From NCBI GenBank assembly GCA_015494465.1, contig WGBD01000010.1, forward strand, positions 1 through 47,205: 47,205 nucleotides of DNA, written 5' to 3'. This document shows positions 14,894 through 22,922 of the stretch, in pieces. Made by a program: the position numbers and the translations under genes. Below the pieces are notes generated by a model. It did not search any database. It was not told where the DNA came from and saw only the letters and a list, made by a program, of their open reading frames with translations. The stretch is from Candidatus Omnitrophota bacterium (GTDB lineage Bacteria > Omnitrophota > Gorgyraeia > S143-82). Every line of letters starts with the position of its first letter. Position 1 is the stretch's first letter.

Positions 14894-15616
14894 ATGGGGG
14901 AGAAGAAGGGAACTTACAAGCCTACCATATTGGTATTGGACGACGAACCAGCGGTTAGGGCGAGTTTTGCCCTGTCCTTCCCCGAATATCAGTTCATAGG
15001 AACGGATTCTCCGTTTGAGGCCCTGGAGATACTGCGCTCTCCCAATAGGATCCGCTTGGTGGTCCTGGATGTGGTTATGCCGGGCATAAACGGGATAAGC
15101 GTGTTGAGGCAGATAAGGAAGGTGGATCCCTCTATCCCGGTCGTCATATGTACCGGATACGGAAGTAAGGAGATAGTGGTGGAGGCCTTGAGGGCAGGGG
15201 CCAACGACTACATCGAGAAGCCGTTTAACCTGCAAACGGTGAGGAGGATCTTCGCTCGATTGATAGAGGACACATTGGAGGAGGGAAAGGACAAGGTCCA
15301 GTGGGCCTACGAGATGCTGAGGGAAGGTTTCCACAAGAACATAAATCTAGAGAAAGTCAGCTCTGCCCTCAACCTCAATCCCAAGTACCTGAGCCGGGCG
15401 TTTAAGGAGAGGTTTGGGAGGAGGTTTACCGAGCTGAAGAATTCCTTGCGGATGGAGAAGGCCAGAGAGCTCTTGGCCCATACGGACATGTCTATTACCG
15501 AGATAGCGATAGAGGTGGGCTTCTCTTCTCCCGAAGTTTTTTCTAGAAACTTCAAAGAGGAACACGGGATAACCCCCTCGGACTACAGGGCGTTGTTCAG
15601 ATCCGGAGGGAGGTAG
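14894..15616 (+). CDS. Response regulator, receiver + AraC-type DNA-binding domain
   Basis: A 240-residue regulator. The receiver domain (residues 8-125) has the acidic pair in VLDDEP, phospho-acceptor D59 in VVLDVVMPG, T in CTGYG and K in EKPF. The C-terminal AraC-type double helix-turn-helix occupies about 140-235, with NLEKVSSALNLNPKYLSRAF as the first recognition unit and MSITEIAIEVGFSSPEVFSRNF as the second. The layout is that of two-component AraC regulators rather than sugar-sensing AraC. ATG 14894 follows GGAGAGGGG. A membrane kinase is upstream and a soluble PAS kinase 3 bp downstream; either could phosphorylate it. Likely controls the peptide cassette or the secreted-fibre locus; no binding sites identified. 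Confidence 0.93.
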   Translation: MGEKKGTYKPTILVLDDEPAVRASFALSFPEYQFIGTDSPFEALEILRSPNRIRLVVLDVVMPGINGISVLRQIRKVDPSIPVVICTGYGSKEIVVEALRAGANDYIEKPFNLQTVRRIFARLIEDTLEEGKDKVQWAYEMLREGFHKNINLEKVSSALNLNPKYLSRAFKERFGRRFTELKNSLRMEKARELLAHTDMSITEIAIEVGFSSPEVFSRNFKEEHGITPSDYRALFRSGGR

Positions 15617-15618
15617 GT

Positions 15619-17223
15619 ATGGACCGTACGCTCGATCTTTTGGAGCTCCTACCGGTAGGGATATTCGTGACCGACAAGAACGGCCAGATGACTTATGTGA
15701 ATCAGGCCTTGGTTTCTATGGTGGGCTATCCCAGGGAAGAGCTGATAGGCAGGTCCCCTAGGATATGGAAGTCTGGCAACCACACTTTGGGATTCTACAA
15801 ACAGCTCTGGCAGACGATCCTCTCTGGCCGTAAGTGGGATGGTATCATCCAGAACAAGAAGAAGGACGGCACGATCTACTGGCAGGCCACGGAGATCATC
15901 CCTCTAAAGCAGGGGGAGGATCTGCAGGGCTTTTTGGCGGTGGCTCGGGATGTAAGCTACGAGTACTACCAGCAACAGCAGGTCTTAGACTACTACGAGC
16001 AACTTTACATGGATGTCTTGAACCATGTACGGGTAGGAATTGCGATATTCAGCGGGGACAGGAGTCTGATGTACATAAATCCTCAATTGAAGAGGTGGTT
16101 GGGGGAGAACGGTGGTGTGGAGGTGTGCGCAGTATCTTTGATGGAGGTCCCGTTCGTCAGCTGCTGTGTGGATAAGGCCTTTTGCCAGGGACAGCTGGGG
16201 GAGATAACCGTAGAGTTGAACGGTGGCTTTTTCCGGGTCACCACCTTCCCGATGCGGTTGGACGGTAAGGTCACGAGCGTAGTCGTGGTCTTCGTGGACA
16301 TCACTAAGGAAAAGACCGTGGAGAGGGAACTTGCATTGTACAAGGAGTTTCTGGAGCAAGAGATAGAGAACCGCACTTACGCCCTTACCCAGGCCAAGAG
16401 GCGGTTGGAGCTCCAGGCGATGGAGTTGACCGAGGCCCACGAGAACCTTAAGGTCCTTTACGAGGAGTTGAAGGAGAAGAATCGTCAGTTGCGGTATCTG
16501 GATCAACTGAAGACGGAGTTCGTGTTTACCGTCTCGCACGAGATTCGAACCCCCTTGACCACCATCCGTGAGGGCGTGGCCTTGATCTTGGATCGGGTGT
16601 TCGGGGAAATAACAGCCGAGCAAGAGGACATATTGAGGACCGTTCTGGCGGACATAGATCGTTTGTCTCGAATAGTGTCTGACTTCTTGGACATAGCCAA
16701 GATAGAGAGTGGTCGGTTGGCCTTGGACAAGAGAGAGGTGGACCTCTCGGAACTGCTCCAGGGATGTCTGAAGAGCTTTGTTCCTGTTGCCGAGGGCAAG
16801 GGCTTGGAGTTGATCTCAGAGGTCGAGGAGGGGCTTTTGTCCCAGTGCGATCCCGATAGGATAAACCAGGTCCTGGTAAACCTGTTGGGGAACGCGTTGA
16901 AGTTTACCGAAGAAGGATTTATTAGGGTTGAGGCCAAACGAAGCGAGGACGGTCGTTGGGTTCAGGTAGTAGTCGAGGATACGGGCCCGGGCATCCCGGA
17001 CGAAGATAAGGAAAAGGTGTTCGACAAGTTCTATCAGGTGGGGAGAAAGGCCGGACCAGGCCCCCAGGGTACTGGTCTAGGCCTGCCCATCTCGAAGAGG
17101 TTAGTGGAGTTGCACGGGGGACAGATGTGGGTTGAGGATCGGCCAGGGGGAGGGAGCCGGTTTTGTTTCACCCTCCCGTTAGAGGAGGTGAGGAGTTATG
17201 TCCAGGATACTGGTAGTAGATGA
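15619..17223 (+). CDS. PAS-domain sensor histidine kinase (soluble)
   Basis: A 534-residue cytoplasmic kinase with no membrane span. PAS 1 lies in residues 8-115 (LPVGIFVTDKNGQMTYVNQA, VSMVGYPREELIG, WQATEIIPLK). A second PAS-like domain is at about 128-232; it contains SCCVDKAFC and ends in VFVDITKEK. A long coiled coil follows (235-300, rich in E/K/L heptads). The HisKA domain carries H307 (FTVSHEIRTPLTTI) and HATPase_c has NLLGNALKFTEEG, DTGPGIP and GTGLGLPISKRLVELHGG. The start is 2 nt after the REC-AraC stop and the end overlaps the receiver gene by 26 bp, so the three genes form one signalling unit. Cysteines in the second PAS may sense redox state or bind a cofactor; this is speculative. 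Confidence 0.94.
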   Translation: MDRTLDLLELLPVGIFVTDKNGQMTYVNQALVSMVGYPREELIGRSPRIWKSGNHTLGFYKQLWQTILSGRKWDGIIQNKKKDGTIYWQATEIIPLKQGEDLQGFLAVARDVSYEYYQQQQVLDYYEQLYMDVLNHVRVGIAIFSGDRSLMYINPQLKRWLGENGGVEVCAVSLMEVPFVSCCVDKAFCQGQLGEITVELNGGFFRVTTFPMRLDGKVTSVVVVFVDITKEKTVERELALYKEFLEQEIENRTYALTQAKRRLELQAMELTEAHENLKVLYEELKEKNRQLRYLDQLKTEFVFTVSHEIRTPLTTIREGVALILDRVFGEITAEQEDILRTVLADIDRLSRIVSDFLDIAKIESGRLALDKREVDLSELLQGCLKSFVPVAEGKGLELISEVEEGLLSQCDPDRINQVLVNLLGNALKFTEEGFIRVEAKRSEDGRWVQVVVEDTGPGIPDEDKEKVFDKFYQVGRKAGPGPQGTGLGLPISKRLVELHGGQMWVEDRPGGGSRFCFTLPLEEVRSYVQDTGSR

Positions 17224-17602
17224 CGAGCCGAATGTGAGGAAGGTGATAACCTCCAGGTTGCGAAGTGCAGGATACGATGTCGACACTGCCTGCAACGGAT
17301 ACGAGGCCTTGGGGGCCTTCATCGCAGGTCTGGATAGCAACCCTTATTCCTTGATAATCCTCGACATCATGATGCCAGGATTGGGAGGATTGGAGACCTT
17401 GGAGCTGATTCGCAAAGAGGAGGAATTAAGGGGTATCTACTACGGGGAGGGGGTCCCCATCATCATGCTAACCGCCCTCAAGAAACCCTACATGCAGGCC
17501 TTCGGTTCTGGTTGTGACGATTACATGGTAAAGCCTTACCAGCCCGAGGAGCTGTTGAACAAGGTGCGAGAGAAGATATCGTTGCGTTTTTCTGCCAGTT
17601 AG
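17198..17602 (+). CDS. Single-domain response regulator
   Basis: A 134-residue protein that is only a receiver domain: VVDDEPN at the N-terminus, phospho-acceptor D56 (IILDIMMPG), T in MLTAL, and K in MVKPYQ. There is no output domain, so it acts as a phosphorelay intermediate, a phosphate sink or a protein-binding switch. It overlaps the PAS kinase gene by 26 bp, with GAGGAGGTGAGGAG just before its ATG (17182-17195). With the REC-AraC protein in the same operon, a branched or sequential relay is possible. The gene for tRNA-Val follows, and the tRNA promoter lies across the 3' end of this gene. Confidence 0.93.
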   Translation: MSRILVVDDEPNVRKVITSRLRSAGYDVDTACNGYEALGAFIAGLDSNPYSLIILDIMMPGLGGLETLELIRKEEELRGIYYGEGVPIIMLTALKKPYMQAFGSGCDDYMVKPYQPEELLNKVREKISLRFSAS

Positions 17603-17611
17603 CTGTATAAT
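17583..17611 (+). promoter_or_regulatory. Promoter of tRNA-Val
   Basis: TTGCGT (17583-17588), a 17-bp spacer, then TATAAT (17606-17611). Expected start is about 17618, ten bases before the mature tRNA 5' end. The -35 box lies inside the last codons of the receiver gene. Confidence 0.65.
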
Positions 17612-17627
17612 ATCCTTCGATCGAGCT

Positions 17628-17704
17628 GGGCGGTTAGCTCAGTTGGTTAGAGCGTCTGACTTACATTCAGAAGGTCAGAGGTTCGAGTCCTCTACCGCCC
17701 ACCA
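17628..17704 (+). tRNA. tRNA-Val (anticodon UAC)
   Basis: A full cloverleaf is visible. The acceptor stem is GGGCGGT/ACCGCCC. The D arm is GCTC...GAGC, and the anticodon arm is TCTGA-CTTACAT-TCAGA with anticodon TAC, reading GTA and other GTN valine codons. The T arm is AGAGG-TTCGAGT-CCTCT. The CCA end is encoded (17702-17704). No terminator hairpin with a U-run is seen after it. No integrase or direct repeat of the 3' end is seen nearby, so there is no sign that it serves as an integration site. Confidence 0.96.
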
Positions 17705-17739
17705 TTGATGTGCTTGTTGTAGGGGCGCGGGCTTCTTTG

Positions 17740-17768
17740 TTGACAAATCTATAAATGTATGGTTTACT
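17740..17768 (+). promoter_or_regulatory. Promoter of the secreted-fibre locus
   Basis: A consensus TTGACA (17740-17745), a 17-bp AT-rich spacer, then TTTACT (17763-17768, four of six matches). The predicted transcript starts about 40 nt before ATG 17816 and would contain the palindromic A/T block at 17779-17803. Confidence 0.55.
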
Positions 17769-17778
17769 TCATAAGACG

Positions 17779-17803
17779 AGCTTTTTAAAAGCTTTTAAAA
17801 AAG
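17779..17803 (+). repeat. AT-rich palindrome in the 5' leader
   Basis: AGCTTTT (17779-17785) and AAAAGCT (17787-17793) form a near-perfect inverted repeat. It overlaps a second palindrome AAAAGCTTTT (17787-17796) and the mirror-like CTTTTTAAAAGCTTTTAAAAAAG. It lies between the predicted transcription start and the ribosome binding site GAGGTG (17803-17808), so it could be an operator or an RNA hairpin. Confidence 0.45.
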
Positions 17804-17815
17804 AGGTGCCATAAT

Positions 17816-19066
17816 ATGCAAGACCTGAGGCGATCACCCGTAGACGAGATCAAGAAGCTCCTAATCCCGTCTATTTCTTTGGTTTTTGTCTTCGTTTTTC
17901 TTGTCCACCAGGCAAGGGCGGTAGAGCTCGTCCTTGGGAAAGGTGGAGACCGCCTTTCTATAAGCGATCCAAAAGGGGCCGAGCTCGACTTGACCTTGAT
18001 CAACCCAGAGAGGGAGAGGGTCTCTTTAGAGCAGTACCTGGTCCAGCCTCTGCGGGATCCGAGTGGAAAGATTTATTCTTCGCTGTTGCGGTGTGAAGTG
18101 ATCCCTGCCGGGCCAGTTACAGGGCGGATAGACTGGGTGAAGGGGGAGTTCGTTGCCCGCTCGCCTAAAAGGGTCTTGGAGCTCTTGGGTAGGGAATCCG
18201 CTAGTGCGAGGTACAGGCTCCGGTTTTGGGTGGATGCGCCTCCTGCCCGGCCTTTAAAAGGGCTCTTGCGTCTCGTGCTTCGAGACGGGAGGGGGAGACA
18301 GATCATGGCCTATCCGGTGGTGGTAGAGGTAGGGGCCGGTGCTAACGGGGTGGAGGTCGTGGAGCTTTCGGATAAAGGGAGGGTGATGGTAAGAAACGGC
18401 AAGGACGGATATGTGAGGATACGCGTACTGGTGAGCGGGGCCAGGATGTTGAAAGAGAGGTCCTTGCCCGACTTATTAGTGAAGGTAAGCGGAGGAGGGA
18501 GCTCGGGTAGTTGGCAGAGGCTAGAGCGGATCTTGCCTCTCCCTAAGGGAGAAGACCTCCTAATCAGGTTTAAGGTGCCGGGGGATGTGCCAGCCGGGCG
18601 TTGGATCGGTAAGATCTTCCTGCAGTCGGCCGGTGCTACCATCCCCATCCCGGTGGAGGTAGAGGTCAAGCGGATCATGGAGTTGAAGGTGAGCAGGACG
18701 GCCTTGGCCCTGCGCTGGGATCCCAAACTGCGCAGGTCCTCTTTGGGGGAATTGGAGATAAAGGTACGGGCTAACGAGGCGGGAGGGTTTTCCCTGGTGC
18801 AGGAGCCTACGGTGAAGTACTTGATGAGTGGTAAGCACGAGATACCAGTGAGCGCCCTGGAGTTTAGGGTCTTTGAGAGAAGGGGCGAAGAGTGGGTGCC
18901 TTTGACCGGCTGGTTAAAGGTTAGCGATAGGGTGGTATTTTACAAGGCACCGGGACCGGTCGAGGCAGACCTTAAGTTGGTGTATAGGTTGTCTACGGAG
19001 GCAGTAAAAGGGGCGGTCGCCGGAGAGTACGAGTTGCCGGTGAGGTTTTCCATAGTCTCGAACTGA
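17816..19066 (+). CDS. Secreted protein of the fibre locus, family unknown
   Basis: I do not recognise this 416-residue protein. It has a basic N-terminus and a signal peptide (about residues 13-35, KKLLIPSISLVFVFVFLVHQ, cleavage after ARA). The rest is rich in beta-strand patterns (alternating hydrophobic residues, V/R/E/G), with a single cysteine (C in LLRCEVIP). Three or four Ig-like segments are likely; PIPVEVEVKRIMELKVS joins two of them. The C-terminus (AVAGEYELPVRFSI) has the G-x-Y-x5-F strand pattern also seen at the ends of the GH26 and pilin-like proteins downstream. It opens the locus, followed after 12 bp by the chaperone gene, so it is probably a periplasmic or surface subunit. 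The call is by context. Confidence 0.7.
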   Translation: MQDLRRSPVDEIKKLLIPSISLVFVFVFLVHQARAVELVLGKGGDRLSISDPKGAELDLTLINPERERVSLEQYLVQPLRDPSGKIYSSLLRCEVIPAGPVTGRIDWVKGEFVARSPKRVLELLGRESASARYRLRFWVDAPPARPLKGLLRLVLRDGRGRQIMAYPVVVEVGAGANGVEVVELSDKGRVMVRNGKDGYVRIRVLVSGARMLKERSLPDLLVKVSGGGSSGSWQRLERILPLPKGEDLLIRFKVPGDVPAGRWIGKIFLQSAGATIPIPVEVEVKRIMELKVSRTALALRWDPKLRRSSLGELEIKVRANEAGGFSLVQEPTVKYLMSGKHEIPVSALEFRVFERRGEEWVPLTGWLKVSDRVVFYKAPGPVEADLKLVYRLSTEAVKGAVAGEYELPVRFSIVSN

Positions 19067-19078
19067 AGGAGGGATTAG

Positions 19079-19861
19079 ATGAAGCGGTGGTTGCAGGGGT
19101 GGTTGTTGGGGATGTTGGTGTTGAGCCCGATACTAGGCAACTCCGCGTTCGTGAATCTCGACAAGGTAAAGGTCCGCATCACCCAGCCGAGGGGATCGGA
19201 TGTGGCCGGATTCGTGGTAGTAGAGAACAGGGAGGACCGGCCCGTCGTCGTCAAGGTATACGCGATGGAGTGGAAGTATGTACCTCCTTACGATGGGGCA
19301 AAGGAGTTCTATCCCCTCGATACCACTTGTCCGCACATCAGTGAGTGGTTTCGTTTCTCTCCTACCGAGCTCCACTTGGATCCCGGTGAAAAGGCTCTGG
19401 TGCACTATCGAGCCAACATCCCCCCGGATCTACCTCGCCCTTGTTACCTCGTGTTGTTTTTCGAGACCGAGGCGGGCGGGGGCGAGTCGGTTATAGGCAA
19501 GGAGCGGATAGGGTTACAGCTCCTTACTCGAGTGGGAACCCTGTTTTTGATAGAGCCTTCGGACCTGGTGGTAAACGATGTTGACATCGCAGAGGCCAAA
19601 CTGGAAGGTAACAAGTTGAAGATTAGGCTTGTGCAGAGGGGTAATTGTGCGCTCATAGGAAAGCTCTCTGCCTTCGTGATGGGTGAAGGAGAGATGTTGA
19701 TAGCCAGGTCTAAACACACCTCGGTTTACGCTCCTCCAGGGGCCGATCTGTGGGTCCCAGTAGAGTTGCAGGGAGAGACCGCTGGGGCCCGATCGGTGAT
19801 GATTACCCTTCAAGTGGAGGGGGGATCTCCGGTTAGCAAGGAGTTACCCCTCAGATTCTGA
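19079..19861 (+). CDS. PapD-like periplasmic fimbrial chaperone
   Basis: A 260-residue exported protein (signal MKRWLQGWLLGMLVLSPILG) with a two-Ig-domain layout. The N-terminal domain shows the chaperone pattern: VAGFVVVENREDRPVVVKVYA, then FRFSPTELHLDPGEKALVHY, then PCYLVLFFETEA. The P-x-E-L-x-L-x-P-G-E block and the hydrophobic PCYLVLFFE strand correspond to the subunit-binding F1/G1 region of pilus chaperones. The second domain (about 160-260) is more variable. Two Cys (TTCPH and RPCYL) may form a disulfide. Strong ribosome binding site AAGGAGGG (19066-19073) overlaps the preceding stop codon. Such chaperones hold subunits by donor-strand complementation and hand them to an outer-membrane usher, here probably the next gene. 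Similarity to proteobacterial chaperones is distant. Confidence 0.68.
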   Translation: MKRWLQGWLLGMLVLSPILGNSAFVNLDKVKVRITQPRGSDVAGFVVVENREDRPVVVKVYAMEWKYVPPYDGAKEFYPLDTTCPHISEWFRFSPTELHLDPGEKALVHYRANIPPDLPRPCYLVLFFETEAGGGESVIGKERIGLQLLTRVGTLFLIEPSDLVVNDVDIAEAKLEGNKLKIRLVQRGNCALIGKLSAFVMGEGEMLIARSKHTSVYAPPGADLWVPVELQGETAGARSVMITLQVEGGSPVSKELPLRF

Positions 19862-19872
19862 AGGAGGCGAGG

Positions 19873-22794
19873 ATGAGGAGATCGGGTAAATGTTGTCCAC
19901 TTAATAATGAATTTAAAATAGATTTTGCTCTCGATATAAAAATATTATCGGCACGCTCCCTCCGCAAGGTCCTCTTGGTGTCGTTGGCCTGTCTCCTAAC
20001 GACCACGGGACTGCCGCTGGACTCCTTCGCCTATACGGGAGCTGGGGCGGTGGAGTTGGCCTCCCTGGATCACGAGTTGGCGATGCAGTGGGAACGGATA
20101 TACGCAGAGGCAGAGCGAGTAGCAAGGGAGATGGAGATGCTGAAGGAGTTGGAGGATTGGTCCAAGGGGAGAAGGGCCCAGAGGTATAGGGAGATGACCC
20201 GGGCCCTTATGTCTGCAGAGGCGCAAGATCTGGATAGATTGGCGGAGATGAATCGCGAGCTGGAGAGGTGGGAGTCGGGTAAGGAAAGAACCCGTCAGGA
20301 AGAGATGCTTTTGGCCCTGAAATCCGCGGAGAAGGAACGCCTAAGGGCTATGGAAAAGGCCTTGGAGGCCTTCGGGGGGAGGATTGAGAGGAGAAAAGGC
20401 CCCAAGGAGGAGAGACGAACTGAGACTGGAGAGGCACCGACCCTGCGCAGTCCTGAAGGGATAAGGGCCTACAAGGAGGTCACTCTGGATGAGAGTCAGC
20501 GTGGCTCTACCGTGGAGGTAGAGATGGACGCCTCTCTGCCATTGGTGATAAATTTCCCATCCGCGGTGCGTCAGGTCGCGGTGGTAGACGAGGGTATGTT
20601 GGGTTGGGAGCAGGTGGGCTCTAAGCAGGTGCGCTTCTATTCTAAAGGGGGGTTGGGTAAGACGGTGGTGTATGTGTGGGATGTGGACGGGAGGTGGACG
20701 CTCGACCTCACGGTGGTCCCTCCTCGGATAATCAAGGAAGTGGAGCGTCAGGCCAAACGGGAGAGGGAACGGCGCGAGCACCTCAAGCTTTCCTATTCTA
20801 CGGATTGGTGGAGCTATTACGAGGGAGAAGACTTTGGGGATCAGGAGAGGACGGATCTTGGTTTTACCCAGACCTTTTCTCTGTTTGGGCCTACCGAATA
20901 CGGGGAGCTCTCCGCTTCTGCTACCCTGGAAAAGGAAGGGGACAGTTACGCGGTGAACTATCGCTTCGTGAGTTTGAGGGGGATAAATAGGTTTGGGTTG
21001 AAAGATGGCTCCGTCACCTTGGGCAACTACTTTGGTGAGATGTCCAGGTTGAGTTTTCCCGGTAGTGCCTTGGATGGGGTGTATGTGACGGAGGACAGGA
21101 AGGACTGGAGGTTTAAGGCCTTCTACGGTGACACGGAGGATTATTGGAATTATGTCCCACTGGTGGGGGAGAGCGAGGCCACCCTTAAGGGATTTGAGAT
21201 CGGCTGGAAGGATCTGTCCTTCCGGATGGCAAAGAGGAGTGGTTCCGAGCAGGGCGAGCGTAGAGTGTATGCGGAACAGGTTTATTCCTTGGGTCTGGAT
21301 ACCGAGCTGAGGGATTGGCGAGTATCGGGAGAAGTCGCTTACGACGAAGAGAAGTGGGCAGGATTGTTGGACCTTTACGGCAACATCGGGCAGTGGTCTG
21401 CTTGGATATTGTTGAAAGATGTGGAGCCCGGATTTAGGACGGTGAACGGGTTCCCGGTCTACGGCGGTGAATACGGAATAGAGGCCCGCTTGGATAAGGA
21501 GATAAACCGAGATAGGTGGGGAGTCTACGCCAATGTATTCAGGAACAAGGAGTATCCTAATCCCAAGGATCCTGATCGCTTCAATCTAGAGTTTTCCTTT
21601 GATTGGTCGAGAGAAGAGGAAAGGTATGCCTACGGTTGGGGAGCGGAATACAACGACTACAGGGGTATGAGCGGTCCTTACAGGAACTGGGAGCTCAGGG
21701 GCTTTTATAAACGGAATCTGCAGATAGGTCCCGCAGACCTTTCTTGGTCCGCGTTCCTTTCCCATTCGGACAACAAAGACGAACTGCTGGATAGGGAGTA
21801 TGTCGTCGACAGGTTGACCAATCGGATAGATTGGGATGCGATCCCGGGTAAGCTCAATCTCTACGGCATCTACGAGGTAGGGCAGGTGGAAGACAAGTAT
21901 CAGGACGAGAAGACCCATCCAAGGGTTGCAGAGCTGGGAGTGAACCTCTACGGGGCCGAGAAGACTGGAAAGTGGAGCTGGTCTTTCCTGTCGGGATACA
22001 GGTACGAGTCCCACGGAGATCTGCCCTACAGCTTTGCCTCCAACCAGGACATGCTCTTCCTCTCCGGACGCCTGGATTACGAGATAGGAGAGGGTAGATC
22101 TTGGTATGTGCAGGCGGATATGCGCAAGTACTATCCCGACGATGCGGACAGGTTCGTGCGCTCCGAGGTATTCGTTGGTTTAAGGTGGCTGTGGGATACT
22201 GGCCTGTCCTTGCTCCCGAAGGTACACATCTGGGGATATGTGTTCGAAGACGCTAATCGCAACGGGGTGCTGGATGCAGGGGAAAAGACGCTTCCGGGGA
22301 TTCGCCTGCGCTGTTTGGAGAAGGAGGTCGAGACCGACAGCAAGGGCAAGTACGACTTTGGACGCCTGCGAGGGGAGGGCATGGAGGTCGAGATCGACGG
22401 CACCAGCCTGCCGGTAGGCATGCTTCCATTGACCCCGGTGAGGCCGATATCGTTTGCGGACGGACGAGAGCAAAGGGTGGACTTTGCGGTGAGGTATGTA
22501 AGTGGGGTGCAGGTGATGGTATTTCTCGACAAGGATAAGGACGGAAAGTGGTCATCCGGCGATTACGGCCTAAGCGGAGTTAAGGTGTGCGTTGGAGAGG
22601 AGTGCAGGTATACCGATGTGCAGGGGATGATCTACTTCTCGGGATTGGAGGAGGGGGACTATCAGGTGGTACTGGACCCCACCACTTTAGACGAAGGGCT
22701 TCTGCCCGAGGTCCCGGTGCGCCAGCCTGTCCACCTCCCCAAAGGGGCGATCAAGAAGGTCTACTTCCCGGTAAAGGGCCTTCCCAGAGATTGA
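19873..22794 (+). CDS. Large outer-membrane barrel, usher-like, with secretin-type N-domain and SdrD-B-like domains
   Basis: A 973-residue exported protein. After an unusually long, AT-rich-coded N-region (31 residues) comes a signal peptide (LRKVLLVSLACLLTTTG). Residues about 60-190 are charged helices. Residues about 205-285 (LPLVINFPSAVRQVAVVDEG ... TVVYVWDVDGRWTLDLTV) match the N-terminal domain of type II/III secretion and CpaC-type pilus secretins. About 300-780 is an aromatic-rich transmembrane beta barrel. Residues 784-973 hold two SdrD-B/Cna-B-like Ig domains with calcium-type loops (FEDANRNGVLDAGE and FLDKDKDGKWSSGD). I see no FimD/PapC plug or signature. By position after a PapD-like chaperone and before pilin-like subunits it probably does the usher's job. 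Start ATG 19873 has AAGGAGG at 19861-19867. Confidence 0.7.
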   Translation: MRRSGKCCPLNNEFKIDFALDIKILSARSLRKVLLVSLACLLTTTGLPLDSFAYTGAGAVELASLDHELAMQWERIYAEAERVAREMEMLKELEDWSKGRRAQRYREMTRALMSAEAQDLDRLAEMNRELERWESGKERTRQEEMLLALKSAEKERLRAMEKALEAFGGRIERRKGPKEERRTETGEAPTLRSPEGIRAYKEVTLDESQRGSTVEVEMDASLPLVINFPSAVRQVAVVDEGMLGWEQVGSKQVRFYSKGGLGKTVVYVWDVDGRWTLDLTVVPPRIIKEVERQAKRERERREHLKLSYSTDWWSYYEGEDFGDQERTDLGFTQTFSLFGPTEYGELSASATLEKEGDSYAVNYRFVSLRGINRFGLKDGSVTLGNYFGEMSRLSFPGSALDGVYVTEDRKDWRFKAFYGDTEDYWNYVPLVGESEATLKGFEIGWKDLSFRMAKRSGSEQGERRVYAEQVYSLGLDTELRDWRVSGEVAYDEEKWAGLLDLYGNIGQWSAWILLKDVEPGFRTVNGFPVYGGEYGIEARLDKEINRDRWGVYANVFRNKEYPNPKDPDRFNLEFSFDWSREEERYAYGWGAEYNDYRGMSGPYRNWELRGFYKRNLQIGPADLSWSAFLSHSDNKDELLDREYVVDRLTNRIDWDAIPGKLNLYGIYEVGQVEDKYQDEKTHPRVAELGVNLYGAEKTGKWSWSFLSGYRYESHGDLPYSFASNQDMLFLSGRLDYEIGEGRSWYVQADMRKYYPDDADRFVRSEVFVGLRWLWDTGLSLLPKVHIWGYVFEDANRNGVLDAGEKTLPGIRLRCLEKEVETDSKGKYDFGRLRGEGMEVEIDGTSLPVGMLPLTPVRPISFADGREQRVDFAVRYVSGVQVMVFLDKDKDGKWSSGDYGLSGVKVCVGEECRYTDVQGMIYFSGLEEGDYQVVLDPTTLDEGLLPEVPVRQPVHLPKGAIKKVYFPVKGLPRD

Positions 22795-22844
22795 CAGATA
22801 CCCCCCTCCGTGTTTAAAAGTTATGAAAAGTTTTATTTTGGGCT

Positions 22845-22872
22845 TTGACTTCTTAATAGGCTGTGTTATACT
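22845..22872 (+). promoter_or_regulatory. Promoter of the GH26-pilin pair
   Basis: TTGACT (22845-22850), 16-bp spacer, TATACT (22867-22872), preceded by an A/T-rich tract (22813-22840). The gap between the two genes (22795-22922) holds this promoter and nothing else that I can identify. It allows the enzyme and major-subunit genes to be transcribed more than the upstream assembly genes. Confidence 0.7.
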
Positions 22873-22922
22873 TTAAGTGATACAAAAGAGTTCCTCTTTA
22901 AATAGGCTCAAAAGAGGCTGAT

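Noticed and set aside
17705-17815. Riboswitch or attachment site after tRNA-Val
   Set aside because: No repeat of the tRNA 3' end and no recognisable aptamer; the A/T palindrome is listed separately as a possible operator.
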